A stretch of 64,000 bases of DNA from Vermiculatibacterium agrestimuris. Lineage in GTDB: Bacteria; Bacillota; Clostridia; Oscillospirales; Oscillospiraceae. Position 1 is the first letter of the stretch, and every line of letters begins with the position of its first letter. Below, in pieces: positions 8,151 through 16,869 of this stretch. The DNA lies in NCBI RefSeq assembly GCF_943193085.1, contig NZ_CALPCU010000009.1, positions 13,295 through 77,294 of the forward strand. Direction: 5' to 3'. Both the position numbers and the translations under genes were made by a program. The notes beneath the pieces were generated by a model that had not been told where the DNA came from, ran no database searches, and saw only the letters and a list, made by a program, of their open reading frames with translations.

Positions 8151-8187
8151 GAACGCCGCCGAAAGAAAACCGGCGGCGTTCCTTTTT
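8151..8187. terminator. Bidirectional terminator
   Basis: The 11-bp stem GAACGCCGCCG / CGGCGGCGTTC is flanked by an A-run on the left and CTTTTT on the right. It serves the plus-strand RNA methylase gene and probably the minus-strand molybdenum operon. Confidence 0.85.
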
Positions 8188-8193
8188 CCCCTG

Positions 8194-9087
8194 TCAATTT
8201 GAATTTATCTCCTCCTCGGTGACGCACTCCTTCTTGAGCTTTGCCACCAGCGCCTCCAAAGCGGCGATCACATGGGGGCGGATGTCGCCTCCCACCAGGA
8301 CGTACATCAGGTCGTCCCCCACGGCCAGCTCACCCTCGTTGAGCCATATCCGAACGTGGAAGATTCCCGGCCAGGTTCGGATCTCCGCCGCAGCGGCCTC
8401 CGCCCTCTCCTTATCATAGCCGAAGCGCATCCCGGTCACGGCCCTCTGGGCCTTTCCCTCCCGCACCTGGGTTCGGGCGGTGGCGCGCACCACTCCGTTG
8501 TGGGTCAGGTACATGCCCACCTTGCCGCTGTCCGGGGCAGCCTTGGCCTCCCGGAGCCAGGCGTCCATAGAGGGCGGGGTCTTCCCGCCCACGGGGACGG
8601 CGCAGTCGGCGGAGCCCTGGGAGAGGAGCATATCCACGCCGTGTCCGATGGCCGGGAGCACGGCGGCCAGGTTCTCCCTGGCCGCCTTTTCGCTGCCGGG
8701 AAGGTTTACCAGAAGCGTCCGCGCCCGAATTCCGGCAATGCCACGGGAGAGGCACCCCCGGTCGGTGACCTTCATGCTTTCGGCGCGCATGGCCTCCGGA
8801 ATACCGGGGACGGTACGTTCCAGCACCTCCGCCGTGACCTCCGGGGTCACGTCCCGGGGAGAAAAACCGGTGCCGCCGGTGGTGACCACCAGGGCAAGGC
8901 CCAACTCGTCGGCGCATTTGATCAGCTCAGCCCGGATGTCCGCCGCCTCGTCGGGAACGATGGCGGTGTGGAGGACTTGGAAGCCCGCCGCCTCCAGGAG
9001 TTCCTTAACGGCGGGGCCGCTGGTGTCCACCCGCTCTCCCCGGGCGCCCTTGTCGCTGATGGTGATAACTGCCGCTGTCCGGCTCAT
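8194..9087 (-). CDS. MogA-MoaE-type fusion protein, molybdenum cofactor synthesis
   Basis: Residues 1-165 are a MogA/MoaB domain with GGTGFSPRDVTPE and NLPGS motifs; it adenylylates molybdopterin. Residues ~170-297 resemble MoaE, the large subunit of molybdopterin synthase (GVVRATAR, ELAVGDDLMYVLVGG). The MoaE part ends in LKKECVTEEE rather than the full C-terminal tail of E. coli MoaE, so it may be a divergent MoaE-like domain. It is the last gene of the operon, overlapping the MobB-MoaC gene by ATGA. No MoaD is encoded in the window. Confidence 0.88.
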   Translation of the reverse strand: MSRTAAVITISDKGARGERVDTSGPAVKELLEAAGFQVLHTAIVPDEAADIRAELIKCADELGLALVVTTGGTGFSPRDVTPEVTAEVLERTVPGIPEAMRAESMKVTDRGCLSRGIAGIRARTLLVNLPGSEKAARENLAAVLPAIGHGVDMLLSQGSADCAVPVGGKTPPSMDAWLREAKAAPDSGKVGMYLTHNGVVRATARTQVREGKAQRAVTGMRFGYDKERAEAAAAEIRTWPGIFHVRIWLNEGELAVGDDLMYVLVGGDIRPHVIAALEALVAKLKKECVTEEEINSN

Positions 9088-10049
9088 ATTGCCTCCCCCT
9101 CTCTGTGATAGTCACCGTGAACGCCGCCGGTCTTTTCCACCAGGCGCACGTCAGTGATGACCATGTCCCGCTGCACCGCCTTGCACATATCGTAGACCGT
9201 CAAAGCGGCCACGCTGGCGGCGGTGAGCGCCTCCATCTCCACGCCGGTGCGCCCGCCGCAGCGGACGGTGGCCCGGATCTCCACGCTGGATCGCGCCTCG
9301 TCCAGCTCCAGGGAAAGCTCCACGCCATCCACAAGGATGGGATGACACATGGGGATGAGCTCCGGCGTGCGCTTGGCCCCCATGATCCCGGCGATCTGGG
9401 CCACGGTGAGCACATCCCCCTTCTTCACGCCGCCGGTCTGGATCAGGCGGAAGGTCTCCCCGTTGACCAGCACCCGGGCCGCCGCCACAGCAGTGCGAAC
9501 CGTGGGCGGCTTCTCCCCCACGTCCACCATTTTGGCCCGGCCCGCGGCGTCAAAATGGGTGAAATCTTTTTTGTTTTCCATGATAAATTCCGTCAGCTCC
9601 TCTATCTCGTCAAAGCCGAACCTCGGCACGGCGTCGGTCATATCCTCTCGGTCGGTCACCAGGGCCACATAGTCCTCCACGGGACTGGGAAAGTCCTTCC
9701 CCACCGCCCTGCGGCACAGGCCGATGCGGGAGATGCCGCTGTTTTTCCAGCCCTCCACCAGGATGATGTCCACCTCACCGATCTGGGCCAGCACCTGCTC
9801 CAGCGAGGCGCCGGCCTGCTTTATGAAGGCGGTCTTTCCCAGGGAGGTGATAGCCGTCACCGCCGCCCCCGCCTGGGTATAGCGCCAGGAGTCCTTTCCG
9901 GGGTGGTCGATCTCAAAGTCGTGGCCATCGTGCTTCACCGCCCCCACCCGCAGCCCCCGCGCGGTCAGGGCGGCGATGAGCTTTTCCATCAGCGTGGTCT
10001 TTCCCGTGCCGGAATAGGCGGACAGCCCCAGTACCGGTATCCCTTCCAT
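9084..10049 (-). CDS. MobB-MoaC fusion protein, molybdenum cofactor synthesis
   Basis: Residues 1-155 are MobB-like, with P-loop GLSAYSGTGKTT and VKHDGHDFEIDHPGKDSW; MobB binds GTP and aids guanylylation of the cofactor. Residues 160-321 are MoaC: DVGEKPPTVRTA, LIPMCHPI and GVEMEALTAASVAALTVYDM. MoaC makes cyclic pyranopterin monophosphate from the MoaA product. The start ATG follows GGAGG and lies 2 bp after the moaA stop. Confidence 0.93.
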   Translation of the reverse strand: MEGIPVLGLSAYSGTGKTTLMEKLIAALTARGLRVGAVKHDGHDFEIDHPGKDSWRYTQAGAAVTAITSLGKTAFIKQAGASLEQVLAQIGEVDIILVEGWKNSGISRIGLCRRAVGKDFPSPVEDYVALVTDREDMTDAVPRFGFDEIEELTEFIMENKKDFTHFDAAGRAKMVDVGEKPPTVRTAVAAARVLVNGETFRLIQTGGVKKGDVLTVAQIAGIMGAKRTPELIPMCHPILVDGVELSLELDEARSSVEIRATVRCGGRTGVEMEALTAASVAALTVYDMCKAVQRDMVITDVRLVEKTGGVHGDYHREGEAI

Positions 10050-10051
10050 GC

Positions 10052-10999
10052 TCAGCCTCCGATCTGGTTCATGTCCCGCCCCGCTCTGCTGGGCTGGGCG
10101 TGGGAGAGGGGTTCGTGGCAGCGGGGCTTGGCCAAAATGGCCGCCCGCAGCTGCTGCACCATCTCCTCCCGGCTCAGTCCCTTAAGAGACAGCTCCGTCT
10201 CCGCGTGGAGGCAGGGCTTCACCTTGCCGTCCGCGGTGAGGCGCAGGCGGTCGCATGAGGCGCAGAAGTGGTCGCTCACCGGGCTGATGAGCCCTACGTT
10301 CCCCATTCCGCCGGGGAGGCGGTAAAGCCGGGCGGTGCCTCCCCGGCCGGAGACAGGCTCCAGCTCCGGAAGGCGCTCCAGCACTGCGGTACAGGGGATA
10401 AACGCCGACTGGGGGAAGCCCTCGGTCATGGGCATAAGCTCGATGAACCGCACGTCCACCGGCCACCGGCGGGTGAGCTCCGCCAGAGCGGGGATCTCAT
10501 CGTCGTTAAAGCCCCCAATAAGCACCACATTGAGCTTCACCTTTTCAAACCCGGCCTTCAGTGCCGCTTCAATGCCGGCCAGGGCCTGGGGCAGCTCCCC
10601 GACGCGGGTGATCCGGCGGTATTTCTCCCCGTCCAGCGTGTCCAGACTGATATTGACCCGGCTCACCCCCGCATCCCGCAGAGGTTCCGCCAGCTGGGGC
10701 AGCAGAAGGCCGTTGGTGGTGATGCAGACCTCCCTGATGCCCTCTACCTGTGCGCACTGGCGGCAGATGGAGAGAATATTCTTCTTCACCAGCGGCTCAC
10801 CTCCGGTGATGCGCAGCTTGGTGATCCCCAGAGAGGCGGCGGCCTCCACGGCGGCGAGCATCTCCTCCTGGGTCAGCATCTCCTCATGGTCTTGGAGGGA
10901 CACGCCCTCCTCCGGCATGCAATAGCGGCAGCGCAGGTTGCACCGGTCGGTCACCGACAGCCGCAGATAGGTGATCTCCCGTCCAAATCCGTCTCTCAT
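10052..10999 (-). CDS. moaA: GTP 3',8-cyclase MoaA (radical SAM)
   Basis: The 315-residue protein starts at the ATG at 10999, two bases after the upstream stop; the longer frame only extends into the neighbour. The radical-SAM cluster motif CNLRCRYC is at residues 20-27, followed by ITGGEPL. The C-terminal second 4Fe-4S cluster is marked by CASCDRLRLTADGKVKPCL. It catalyses the first step of molybdopterin synthesis, converting GTP to 3',8-cyclo-7,8-dihydro-GTP. The C-terminus lacks an obvious GG tail. Confidence 0.95.
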   Translation of the reverse strand: MRDGFGREITYLRLSVTDRCNLRCRYCMPEEGVSLQDHEEMLTQEEMLAAVEAAASLGITKLRITGGEPLVKKNILSICRQCAQVEGIREVCITTNGLLLPQLAEPLRDAGVSRVNISLDTLDGEKYRRITRVGELPQALAGIEAALKAGFEKVKLNVVLIGGFNDDEIPALAELTRRWPVDVRFIELMPMTEGFPQSAFIPCTAVLERLPELEPVSGRGGTARLYRLPGGMGNVGLISPVSDHFCASCDRLRLTADGKVKPCLHAETELSLKGLSREEMVQQLRAAILAKPRCHEPLSHAQPSRAGRDMNQIGG

Positions 11000-11001
11000 A
11001 A

Positions 11002-12018
11002 TCAATACCTTCCAAAGGTGCAGTTGGGGAAATGGCAGCTCCCGCACTGCTGGCACAGGCCGCCCTCCCCCAGCCGCCGCAGATCGTCCAGGGTCAGCCG
11101 CTGCCCGGTAAAGACCTGGGGCAGGAGCACGTCGAAGATGGTGGTGGGCATGCTGATGGCCGCGCCGGGCACGCCCAGCACGGCGGTCTGGCCCAGATAG
11201 GCCACCAGGGTCATGTTCCCCGGCTGGGAGGGCACGCCATGGCTGACCACCTCCGCCCCCATGGCCCGGATGGCGGCAGGGGTCAGATCGTCGGGATCCA
11301 CAGACATACCGCCGCTGAAGATGAGCAGCTCCGCCCCCGCCTCCAAAAACCGCCTCCCGGCCGACAGGAGCATATCCGGCTCGTCGTCGCAGATGGTGGC
11401 GCCCAGCAGCTCATGGGGATATTTCTCCAGCTTCCTACGGGCCACCGCCTCGAACTTGTCCTTGATCCGGCCGGAGTACAGCTCCGACCCGGTAATGATG
11501 ATCCCCACCTTCAGCCTGCGGTAGGGCTTCAGGGCCAGGAGCGGGCGCTCCCTGCACAGCTCCTCCGCCCGAAGGACATTCTCCTCCCGCGTCACCAGGG
11601 GCACGATGCGCATAGAGCACAGGCGCTCGCCCACCTCCACGGGATAGTGGTCGGGCAAGGTGGAGATGGTCACGTCGGGAATGGCGTTGACCTCCCTCAG
11701 CAGGGCGGTATCCACCCGGAACATCCCCCGGACGTCAGCGCGGAGGACTACCTTTCCCTCAGAGGGCCCCTCATAATGGGCCCCCTCCACCGGAGCCATG
11801 GCGGCAAAGCGCAGGGCGCAATCCTCCTCATGGAGCTCCCCGGCGTTCTCCTCCCAGACGAAGACCGTCCGCTTGCCCAAGTCCAGCAGGGCGGGTACGT
11901 CCTCCGGCGTGATAACATGCCCCCGGCGGAAGGCAGCGCCCTTAAAGCCGTCCCGCATGGCGGTAATATCGTGGCAGAGAGAGAGTCCCACCGCCTGTTC
12001 CACATCTACCTTTTTCAT
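11002..12018 (-). CDS. Molybdopterin-binding protein with C-terminal cysteine cluster
   Basis: The 338-residue protein has a MogA/MoeA-type molybdopterin-binding domain (VGIIITGSELYSGRIKDKFE; LLIFSGGMSVDPDDLTPAAI; GVPGAAISMPTTIFDVLLP). Its C-terminus carries CxxCGxCxxPNCxFGR, a likely Fe-S or metal site. Related proteins occur beside selenium- or molybdenum-hydroxylase genes in Clostridia, where they are thought to act in cofactor handling. It overlaps moeA by ATGA and is 2 bp from moaA. The exact reaction is unknown. Confidence 0.85.
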   Translation of the reverse strand: MKKVDVEQAVGLSLCHDITAMRDGFKGAAFRRGHVITPEDVPALLDLGKRTVFVWEENAGELHEEDCALRFAAMAPVEGAHYEGPSEGKVVLRADVRGMFRVDTALLREVNAIPDVTISTLPDHYPVEVGERLCSMRIVPLVTREENVLRAEELCRERPLLALKPYRRLKVGIIITGSELYSGRIKDKFEAVARRKLEKYPHELLGATICDDEPDMLLSAGRRFLEAGAELLIFSGGMSVDPDDLTPAAIRAMGAEVVSHGVPSQPGNMTLVAYLGQTAVLGVPGAAISMPTTIFDVLLPQVFTGQRLTLDDLRRLGEGGLCQQCGSCHFPNCTFGRY

Positions 12019-13229
12019 AGCACAAATCCTTTCAATACCGTCCCGGCCTCCAGCGCGCCGCTCCCGGCGGGCACCACGGCGATCGCGTCACAGCCCACTG
12101 CGCTGATAAGCACGGCGTTGCCCTGGTTGGCGGGCAGCTCCAGCGCCGCCTCTCCTCCATCCAGCTTCAGCCGGCCCCGCAGGAGCCGGGTCATGGGGCT
12201 GGGCTTGGGATAGGGCGCGGCCAGGGTCAAGCGCGCCTCCCGGGGGAGATAGTCCGCCAGCCCCCGGAGCTTTCGCAGCGCCGGGGCTGCGATGGCATAA
12301 AAGTTGGTCAGGGCGGCGGCGGGGTTGCCTGAAAGGCCGCAGACCAGCTTCCCCCGCCCCACGCCGTAGGCGCAGGCCATACCGGGCTTAAAGTCCACGC
12401 CCCGGAAAAGGAGCTCCACGCCCCCCTGCTCCATGGCGGCGGGGGTCAGGTCGTAGTCGCCGGCGGAGACTCCGCCGGTGAGCACCAGGGCGTCGCAGCT
12501 CTCAAGCCCCTGGGCCACAAGGCGGCTGATGGCCTCCACGTCATCTCCGGCCCAGCCCAGCCACACCGGATCACAGCCCAGCGCCGTCAAGGCCGCTGAG
12601 AGGGTATAGCGGCTGGTGTCGTAGATCTTTCCCGGCGCCGGCTCTGCCGTCAGGGGGAGCAGCTCCTCCCCGGTGGTGATAAGCCCTACCCGGGGCCTGC
12701 GGTACACCAGCGGCTGCGTCTGCCGCTGGGCGGCCAGCACCCCTATGAGCCCGGCGTCGATGACCGCACCCGGCGAGGCCAGCAGCTGCCCCGCCTTCAC
12801 GTCCTCCCCTGTCCGAACGATGTTCTGCCCCGGCTTTGCGGGCTTAAAAAGGGTCACTGTCTCGGAAGTGAACTGGGTGGCCTCGTACTTTACCACTGCA
12901 TCCGCTCCCGGCGGGATGGGAGCCCCGGTCAGCACCTTTACCGCCGTGCCCTCCGTTACCGGGCAATGGGAGACGCCCCCGGCGGGGATCTCCTCCAAGA
13001 CCCGAAGCTCCACCGGGCTATCCTGTCCCGCCCCCTGCACGTCCTGAGCGCGAAAGGCGTAGCCGTCGTAGGGAGAGCGGTCAAAGGCGGGCACATTCTC
13101 CGCTGCCGCCAGGCTCTGAGCCAGCACCCGGCCGGCACAGTCCGCCAAGGGGAGCCGCTCCGCCGCCACCGGACTCACCGCATCCGCGGTCAACGTCCGG
13201 GCGGCCTCATAAGAAATATGTTTTTCCAT
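12015..13229 (-). CDS. moeA: Molybdopterin molybdenumtransferase MoeA
   Basis: The 404-residue protein inserts molybdate into adenylated molybdopterin. Seen are the N-terminal MoeA segment NVPAFDRSPYDGYAFRA, the central GLITTGEELLP and LTGGVSAGDYDL of the MogA-like domain, and GLSGNPAAALTNF, then the beta-barrel C-terminal domain. I chose the ATG at 13229 (after GGAGTGACCCCC) because the longer frame runs back into modC, whose stop is 5 bp away. Confidence 0.94.
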   Translation of the reverse strand: MEKHISYEAARTLTADAVSPVAAERLPLADCAGRVLAQSLAAAENVPAFDRSPYDGYAFRAQDVQGAGQDSPVELRVLEEIPAGGVSHCPVTEGTAVKVLTGAPIPPGADAVVKYEATQFTSETVTLFKPAKPGQNIVRTGEDVKAGQLLASPGAVIDAGLIGVLAAQRQTQPLVYRRPRVGLITTGEELLPLTAEPAPGKIYDTSRYTLSAALTALGCDPVWLGWAGDDVEAISRLVAQGLESCDALVLTGGVSAGDYDLTPAAMEQGGVELLFRGVDFKPGMACAYGVGRGKLVCGLSGNPAAALTNFYAIAAPALRKLRGLADYLPREARLTLAAPYPKPSPMTRLLRGRLKLDGGEAALELPANQGNAVLISAVGCDAIAVVPAGSGALEAGTVLKGFVL

Positions 13230-13234
13230 GGGGG

Positions 13235-14266
13235 TCACTCCTTCAAAAGCAAAAGGGCCTCGGGGGGCAGCGAAACCGTCAAGGCCTCTCCCTCCGTCCG
13301 CTTCCAAGCCTCCTTGTCCAGAACAATACCAAAGGGTTCGCTCTCCCCGGCATTCAGGGGTTTGAGCATGACGGTGACGGAAAAGGGATCCTCCACCACC
13401 TCCGCCACCCGGCAGACCACCTGGTTTTCACCGGGGCCCAAGACCACATCGTGAAGCCGCACGCCCACATAGTCGGCCGCCTCTGCCCCTTGGGGAAGGC
13501 ACAGGGTCACTCCCCAGTCCAGAGCCTCTATTTTCCCCTCCCCCAGCGCTTTGGCCCGGGAGATGTTCTTGCACCCGGTGAGCCGGGCGGCAGAGACGGT
13601 TTCCGGCCGCTGGAACACCTGGTGCCGGGTGCCCATCTGCAGGATCTGCCCGGCGCGCATCACCGCCACCTGCTGGGCCAGGCGGAAGACCTCGTCCCTG
13701 TCGTGGGATACCAGCAGGGCGGTCTTTCCCAGCCGGTGGATGACCTGGCGGGTCTCCCGCTCCATCTGGAAGCGCAGGTGGCTGTCCAGGGCGGAGAAGG
13801 GCTCGTCCAGCAGCAGCAGGCGGGGACGGCTCACCAGGATACGGGCCAGGGCCGTCCGCTGCTGCTCGCCTCCGGAGAGCTGGTAGGGCCGCTTATGCTC
13901 CAGCCCTTTCAGCCCCATGGCCGCTATCAGCTCCTCCACCATGGGCGCATCGCGCTTCTCCCGAAGGCCACAGCGGATATTCTTCTCCACCGTCATGTTG
14001 GGAAACAGGGCGTAATTCTGGAAGAGATAGCCCACACGCCGGCGCTGGGGCGGCAGGTCGATCCCCTTCTCCGAGTCGAAGAGGGTCTCCCCATCCAGCA
14101 CGATCCTCCCCCGGTCGGGCCTGCGTATCCCGGCCACGCACTGAAGGGTCATGCTTTTCCCGCTGCCGGAGGCCCCCAGCAAAGCCAGGGTCTCCTCCCC
14201 CACCTCAAAATGTGTCTTGAGGTGAAAGTCCCCCAACCGCTTTTCCATGTCCACAAAAAGCGACAT
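13235..14266 (-). CDS. modC: Molybdate ABC transporter ATP-binding protein
   Basis: The 343-residue ATPase has Walker A GASGSGKS, the signature LSGGEQQRTALARIL, Walker B LLLLDEPF and switch His in LLVSHDRDE. A C-terminal MOP/TOBE-like regulatory domain follows (RLHDVVLGPGENQV onward), as in ModC. The ATG at 14266 overlaps the modB stop (TGATG); the longer frame upstream is a shadow of modB. Confidence 0.93.
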   Translation of the reverse strand: MSLFVDMEKRLGDFHLKTHFEVGEETLALLGASGSGKSMTLQCVAGIRRPDRGRIVLDGETLFDSEKGIDLPPQRRRVGYLFQNYALFPNMTVEKNIRCGLREKRDAPMVEELIAAMGLKGLEHKRPYQLSGGEQQRTALARILVSRPRLLLLDEPFSALDSHLRFQMERETRQVIHRLGKTALLVSHDRDEVFRLAQQVAVMRAGQILQMGTRHQVFQRPETVSAARLTGCKNISRAKALGEGKIEALDWGVTLCLPQGAEAADYVGVRLHDVVLGPGENQVVCRVAEVVEDPFSVTVMLKPLNAGESEPFGIVLDKEAWKRTEGEALTVSLPPEALLLLKE

Positions 14267-14928
14267 CAGGCTACCTCCCGCTTTCGCTCCAGAAGGTTTA
14301 CCGCCACCAGCACCAGGGCGGAGATGGCCAAGTTCACCAGCACCCAGCGCAGGGCCAGGCCGTCCTCTCCGGTGCGCCAAAGCTGGTAGACGGCAGTGGA
14401 GATGGTGGCGGTACGGCCCGGGGTATAACCGGCGAGCATACTGGTGGCGCCATACTCGCCCAGCGCTCTGGCAAAGGCCAGCACCGTCCCCGCCAGGATA
14501 CCCTGACGGCAGACGGGGATGCGGATATGCCAAAAAATATAGGTGTTGCTCAGTCCCAGAGTCTTCCCCGCCTGCGCCAGCGTCTCGTCAAAGCTCTCAA
14601 AAGCGCCTCTGGCAGTGCGGTACATAAGGGGGAAGATCACCACCACAGTGGCAAAAATGGCGGAGTACCAGGCCATGGTCAGCCGCACGCCAAAATGCGT
14701 CAGGATCCAGCTTCCCAGCACCCGTTTGGGGCCCAGCAGGCGCAGGAGCAGGTAGCCCACCACCGTAGGCGGCAGCACCAGGGGCAGGGTGAGCAGTACA
14801 TCCAGAACGCCCTTGACCAGCCGGGGCGCTCTGGCGATATAGTAGGCCGCCAGCAGGCCCAGAAAGAAGACGAGCACTGTGCTGATGCCCGCGATCCGCA
14901 GGGAGTTGAGCAGAGGGAACCAGTCCAT
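14266..14928 (-). CDS. modB: Molybdate ABC transporter permease
   Basis: The 220-residue membrane protein has five predicted helices. The ATPase-contact loop of the binding-protein-dependent permease family is visible (ALGEYGATSMLAGYTPGRT). It is typical of ModB in size and lies directly between modA and modC. The ATG at 14928 follows an AAAGGAGGG sequence. Confidence 0.93.
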   Translation of the reverse strand: MDWFPLLNSLRIAGISTVLVFFLGLLAAYYIARAPRLVKGVLDVLLTLPLVLPPTVVGYLLLRLLGPKRVLGSWILTHFGVRLTMAWYSAIFATVVVIFPLMYRTARGAFESFDETLAQAGKTLGLSNTYIFWHIRIPVCRQGILAGTVLAFARALGEYGATSMLAGYTPGRTATISTAVYQLWRTGEDGLALRWVLVNLAISALVLVAVNLLERKREVA

Positions 14929-14956
14929 GCCCCGCCCTCCTTTCTTCCGTCTCTTT

Positions 14957-15832
14957 TCAGCTCAGAGGGCTGAAGCCCACGGAGGAGAACACCGCGCCGG
15001 CCTCTTCCCCGGTCAGATAATCCAGAAAGGCCTGGGCCTCCTCCCCGTGGGCGCTGGTGTGGAGTACAGCGGCAGGATAGATCACGCGGCCGCACATATC
15101 GCCGGTGGCGGTGTCCGCCACAGTCAGTCCGGCAGAGAAGGCGTCGGTGGCGTAAATGATGCCGCAGTTCACCGCCCCCTCGGAGATTTGGGAGGTGACC
15201 TCTTTCACGTTGGAGCCGTAGGTAAGCACGCCGGCGGCATTAAGGGCGTCCTCCTCCAGGCCGTAATAGGCGAATATCTTCTGGGTGTACTGGCCCACCG
15301 GCACATCGGCGTTGCCCACGGCCATCAGCACATCTCCATTCTCCAGCCGCTGGGCCAGATCGTCATAGGACTGGAGCCCGGCGGGGTTCCTCTCGGGCAC
15401 CGCCAGCGCCACCTTGTTTTCCAGCAGATCCACCCGGCTGCCCTGGAGCACAAAGTCCAGCCCCTCGGTGTTCACCTGGGGATCGGCCTCAATATCCAGC
15501 TGATCCATTTGCTTGGGGGCGGCGGAGAGGAACACATCGCACACCGCGCCCTCCTGGATCTGCGTCTTCAGGGTACCGGAGGAGTCGAAGTTGAAGACCA
15601 GGGTCACATTGGGGGCCACGGCCTTATAGTCCTCGGCGATCTGGGTCAGGGTCTCTGTCAGGGACGCGGCGGCAAAGACCACCAGCTCCACCTGCTCCTG
15701 CGCGGGAGCGGAGGGCTGCTGCGTCTCAGGGGCCGCAGGCGGGGTCTGAGCAGTTTGCGTCTCCCCACCGCCGCAGGCGGTCAGGGACAGGGTCATGGCG
15801 GCGGCAAGGGTCAATGCGGTGAGCTTTTTCAT
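14957..15832 (-). CDS. modA: Molybdate-binding lipoprotein
   Basis: The 291-residue protein begins with a lipoprotein signal peptide with lipobox LTAC (Cys near residue 20), a Gln/Pro/Ala-rich linker to about residue 45, then a ModA-type type II binding fold (VVFAAASLTETLTQIAEDY; FNFDSSGTLKTQIQEGA). It captures molybdate or tungstate for ModBC. AGGAGG precedes the ATG. Transcription starts about 230 nt upstream and passes a candidate riboswitch leader. Confidence 0.94.
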   Translation of the reverse strand: MKKLTALTLAAAMTLSLTACGGGETQTAQTPPAAPETQQPSAPAQEQVELVVFAAASLTETLTQIAEDYKAVAPNVTLVFNFDSSGTLKTQIQEGAVCDVFLSAAPKQMDQLDIEADPQVNTEGLDFVLQGSRVDLLENKVALAVPERNPAGLQSYDDLAQRLENGDVLMAVGNADVPVGQYTQKIFAYYGLEEDALNAAGVLTYGSNVKEVTSQISEGAVNCGIIYATDAFSAGLTVADTATGDMCGRVIYPAAVLHTSAHGEEAQAFLDYLTGEEAGAVFSSVGFSPLS

Positions 15833-15847
15833 GGTTCTTCCTCCTCA

Positions 15848-16063
15848 AGTTTGTTCTTTTTATTGCGGTGCAATAAAAATGTCCGTCTTCACATAGACGG
15901 ACAACAAACTAGGTCAAAGCCGCTCACCGGTTTTAACTTAATACGCCGTATCCGTCCCCTTTTCAATCAGGAAGGCCGCTTCGTTTCCAAATACGACCCC
16001 GGGCCGGAGCTCCGGCCGGCTCCAACGCCATGGCTTACGCTTTAGGCGAAGGAGCTCGAAGAC
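15848..16063 (-). ncRNA. Structured 5' leader of the mod-moa operon, candidate molybdenum-cofactor riboswitch
   Basis: Between the promoter (16070-16098) and modA lies a leader of about 230 nt with no believable gene. It contains a perfect 16-nt GC palindrome (16002-16017), a CGCC...GGCG stem upstream of it, and a terminator hairpin at 15881-15902 followed by ATTTTTATT. A second perfect hairpin (arms 15857-15866 and 15870-15879) competes for that U-tract. Flanking 8-nt arms (15903-15910 and 15848-15855) would enclose both and reach the modA Shine-Dalgarno region. Moco RNA riboswitches commonly control mod and moa genes; I could not match the consensus in detail. Confidence 0.55.
15872..15902 (-). 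terminator. Attenuator-like terminator in the modA leader
   Basis: The stem GTCCGTC / GACGGAC with an 8-nt loop is followed on the minus strand by ATTTTTATT. It lies about 40 nt before the modA start, so readthrough must be regulated for the operon to be expressed. Confidence 0.65.
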
Positions 16064-16069
16064 ACTGAC

Positions 16070-16098
16070 ATTATCGCATAGGAGCAAAGGATTGTCAA
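16070..16098 (-). promoter_or_regulatory. mod-moa operon promoter
   Basis: TTGACA (16093-16098) and GATAAT (16070-16075) are 17 bp apart on the minus strand. Confidence 0.75.
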
Positions 16099-16220
16099 TT
16101 TCATTTTCGGTGGGATCGACATTTTCCGCGTTTTCCTTCAAAAGCGGCATGGCATATTTTTCTGTTGACTGGCTTACTTTTTTCTTCCCGCCACAGACGG
16201 CGGCGTCCAAACAGCGCCAT

Positions 16221-16260
16221 TAAAAAACAGGAAGGCGGCAGGATATCCCGCCGCCTTCCT
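16221..16260 (-). terminator. Terminator of the ybaK-like gene
   Basis: The 11-bp stem AGGAAGGCGGC / GCCGCCTTCCT is followed on the minus strand by GTTTTTT. It ends transcription before the mod promoter. Confidence 0.85.
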
Positions 16261-16264
16261 ATTA

Positions 16265-16738
16265 TCACTCTCTCCAGCCCTTGCACACATCCACCCAGTC
16301 CACATAGCCGGAATACTCTTCCAGTTCTGCGATGGTCAGCTCGATGGCGCTGTTGCTGCTGCCGCAGGCGGGAAAGACGGTCTGGAACCGTTTCAGGGAC
16401 TCGTCCAGGTAGACCGTCACCCCCTCGTTGACCCCGAAGGGACATACACCGCCCACGGCATGGCCGATAAGGGATTCCACCTCCTCTGGGGCAAGCATCT
16501 TCGCTTTTGTCCCGAACCGGGCCTTATATTTGGGGTTGTCCACCTTGGCGTCGCCGGCGGCCACGATAAGGATCGGCTTCTCCTCCACCAGGAAGGAGAG
16601 GGTCTTGGCGATGCGGCACCCCTCACAGTTCAGGGCTTGGGCCGCCAGCTCTACCGTGGCGCTGGACACCTGGAACTGCTGGATCCGCTCTGCCGCGCCA
16701 TACTGTTCAAGATGGGCCTTTGCTCTTTCGATGGACAT
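16265..16738 (-). CDS. YbaK/EbsC-family aminoacyl-tRNA editing protein
   Basis: The 157-residue stand-alone editing domain carries the family motifs KTLSFLVEEKPILIVAAGDAKVD and GHAVGGVCPFGV. Such proteins hydrolyse mischarged tRNA, for example Cys-tRNAPro or Ala-tRNAPro. The ATG at 16738 follows GGGGAGATCCATC; the longer frame is not supported. It is divergent from mobA. Confidence 0.9.
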   Translation of the reverse strand: MSIERAKAHLEQYGAAERIQQFQVSSATVELAAQALNCEGCRIAKTLSFLVEEKPILIVAAGDAKVDNPKYKARFGTKAKMLAPEEVESLIGHAVGGVCPFGVNEGVTVYLDESLKRFQTVFPACGSSNSAIELTIAELEEYSGYVDWVDVCKGWRE

Positions 16739-16869
16739 GATGGATCTCCCCTTTGCGCTTTTTGGCTCATCATACCACATTTCCACAGAGAATGGAAGCG
16801 CCGCCTTGCTTTTCTCCCCGTCCTGTGGTACGATTTCCAAAATGACATGGGAGAAAGGGGGATACGTAT

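Noticed and set aside
15938..16210. A 90-codon minus-strand frame upstream of modA
   Set aside because: It has no RBS and no family likeness, and it contains the mod promoter and leader hairpins, so it is better explained as regulatory sequence.
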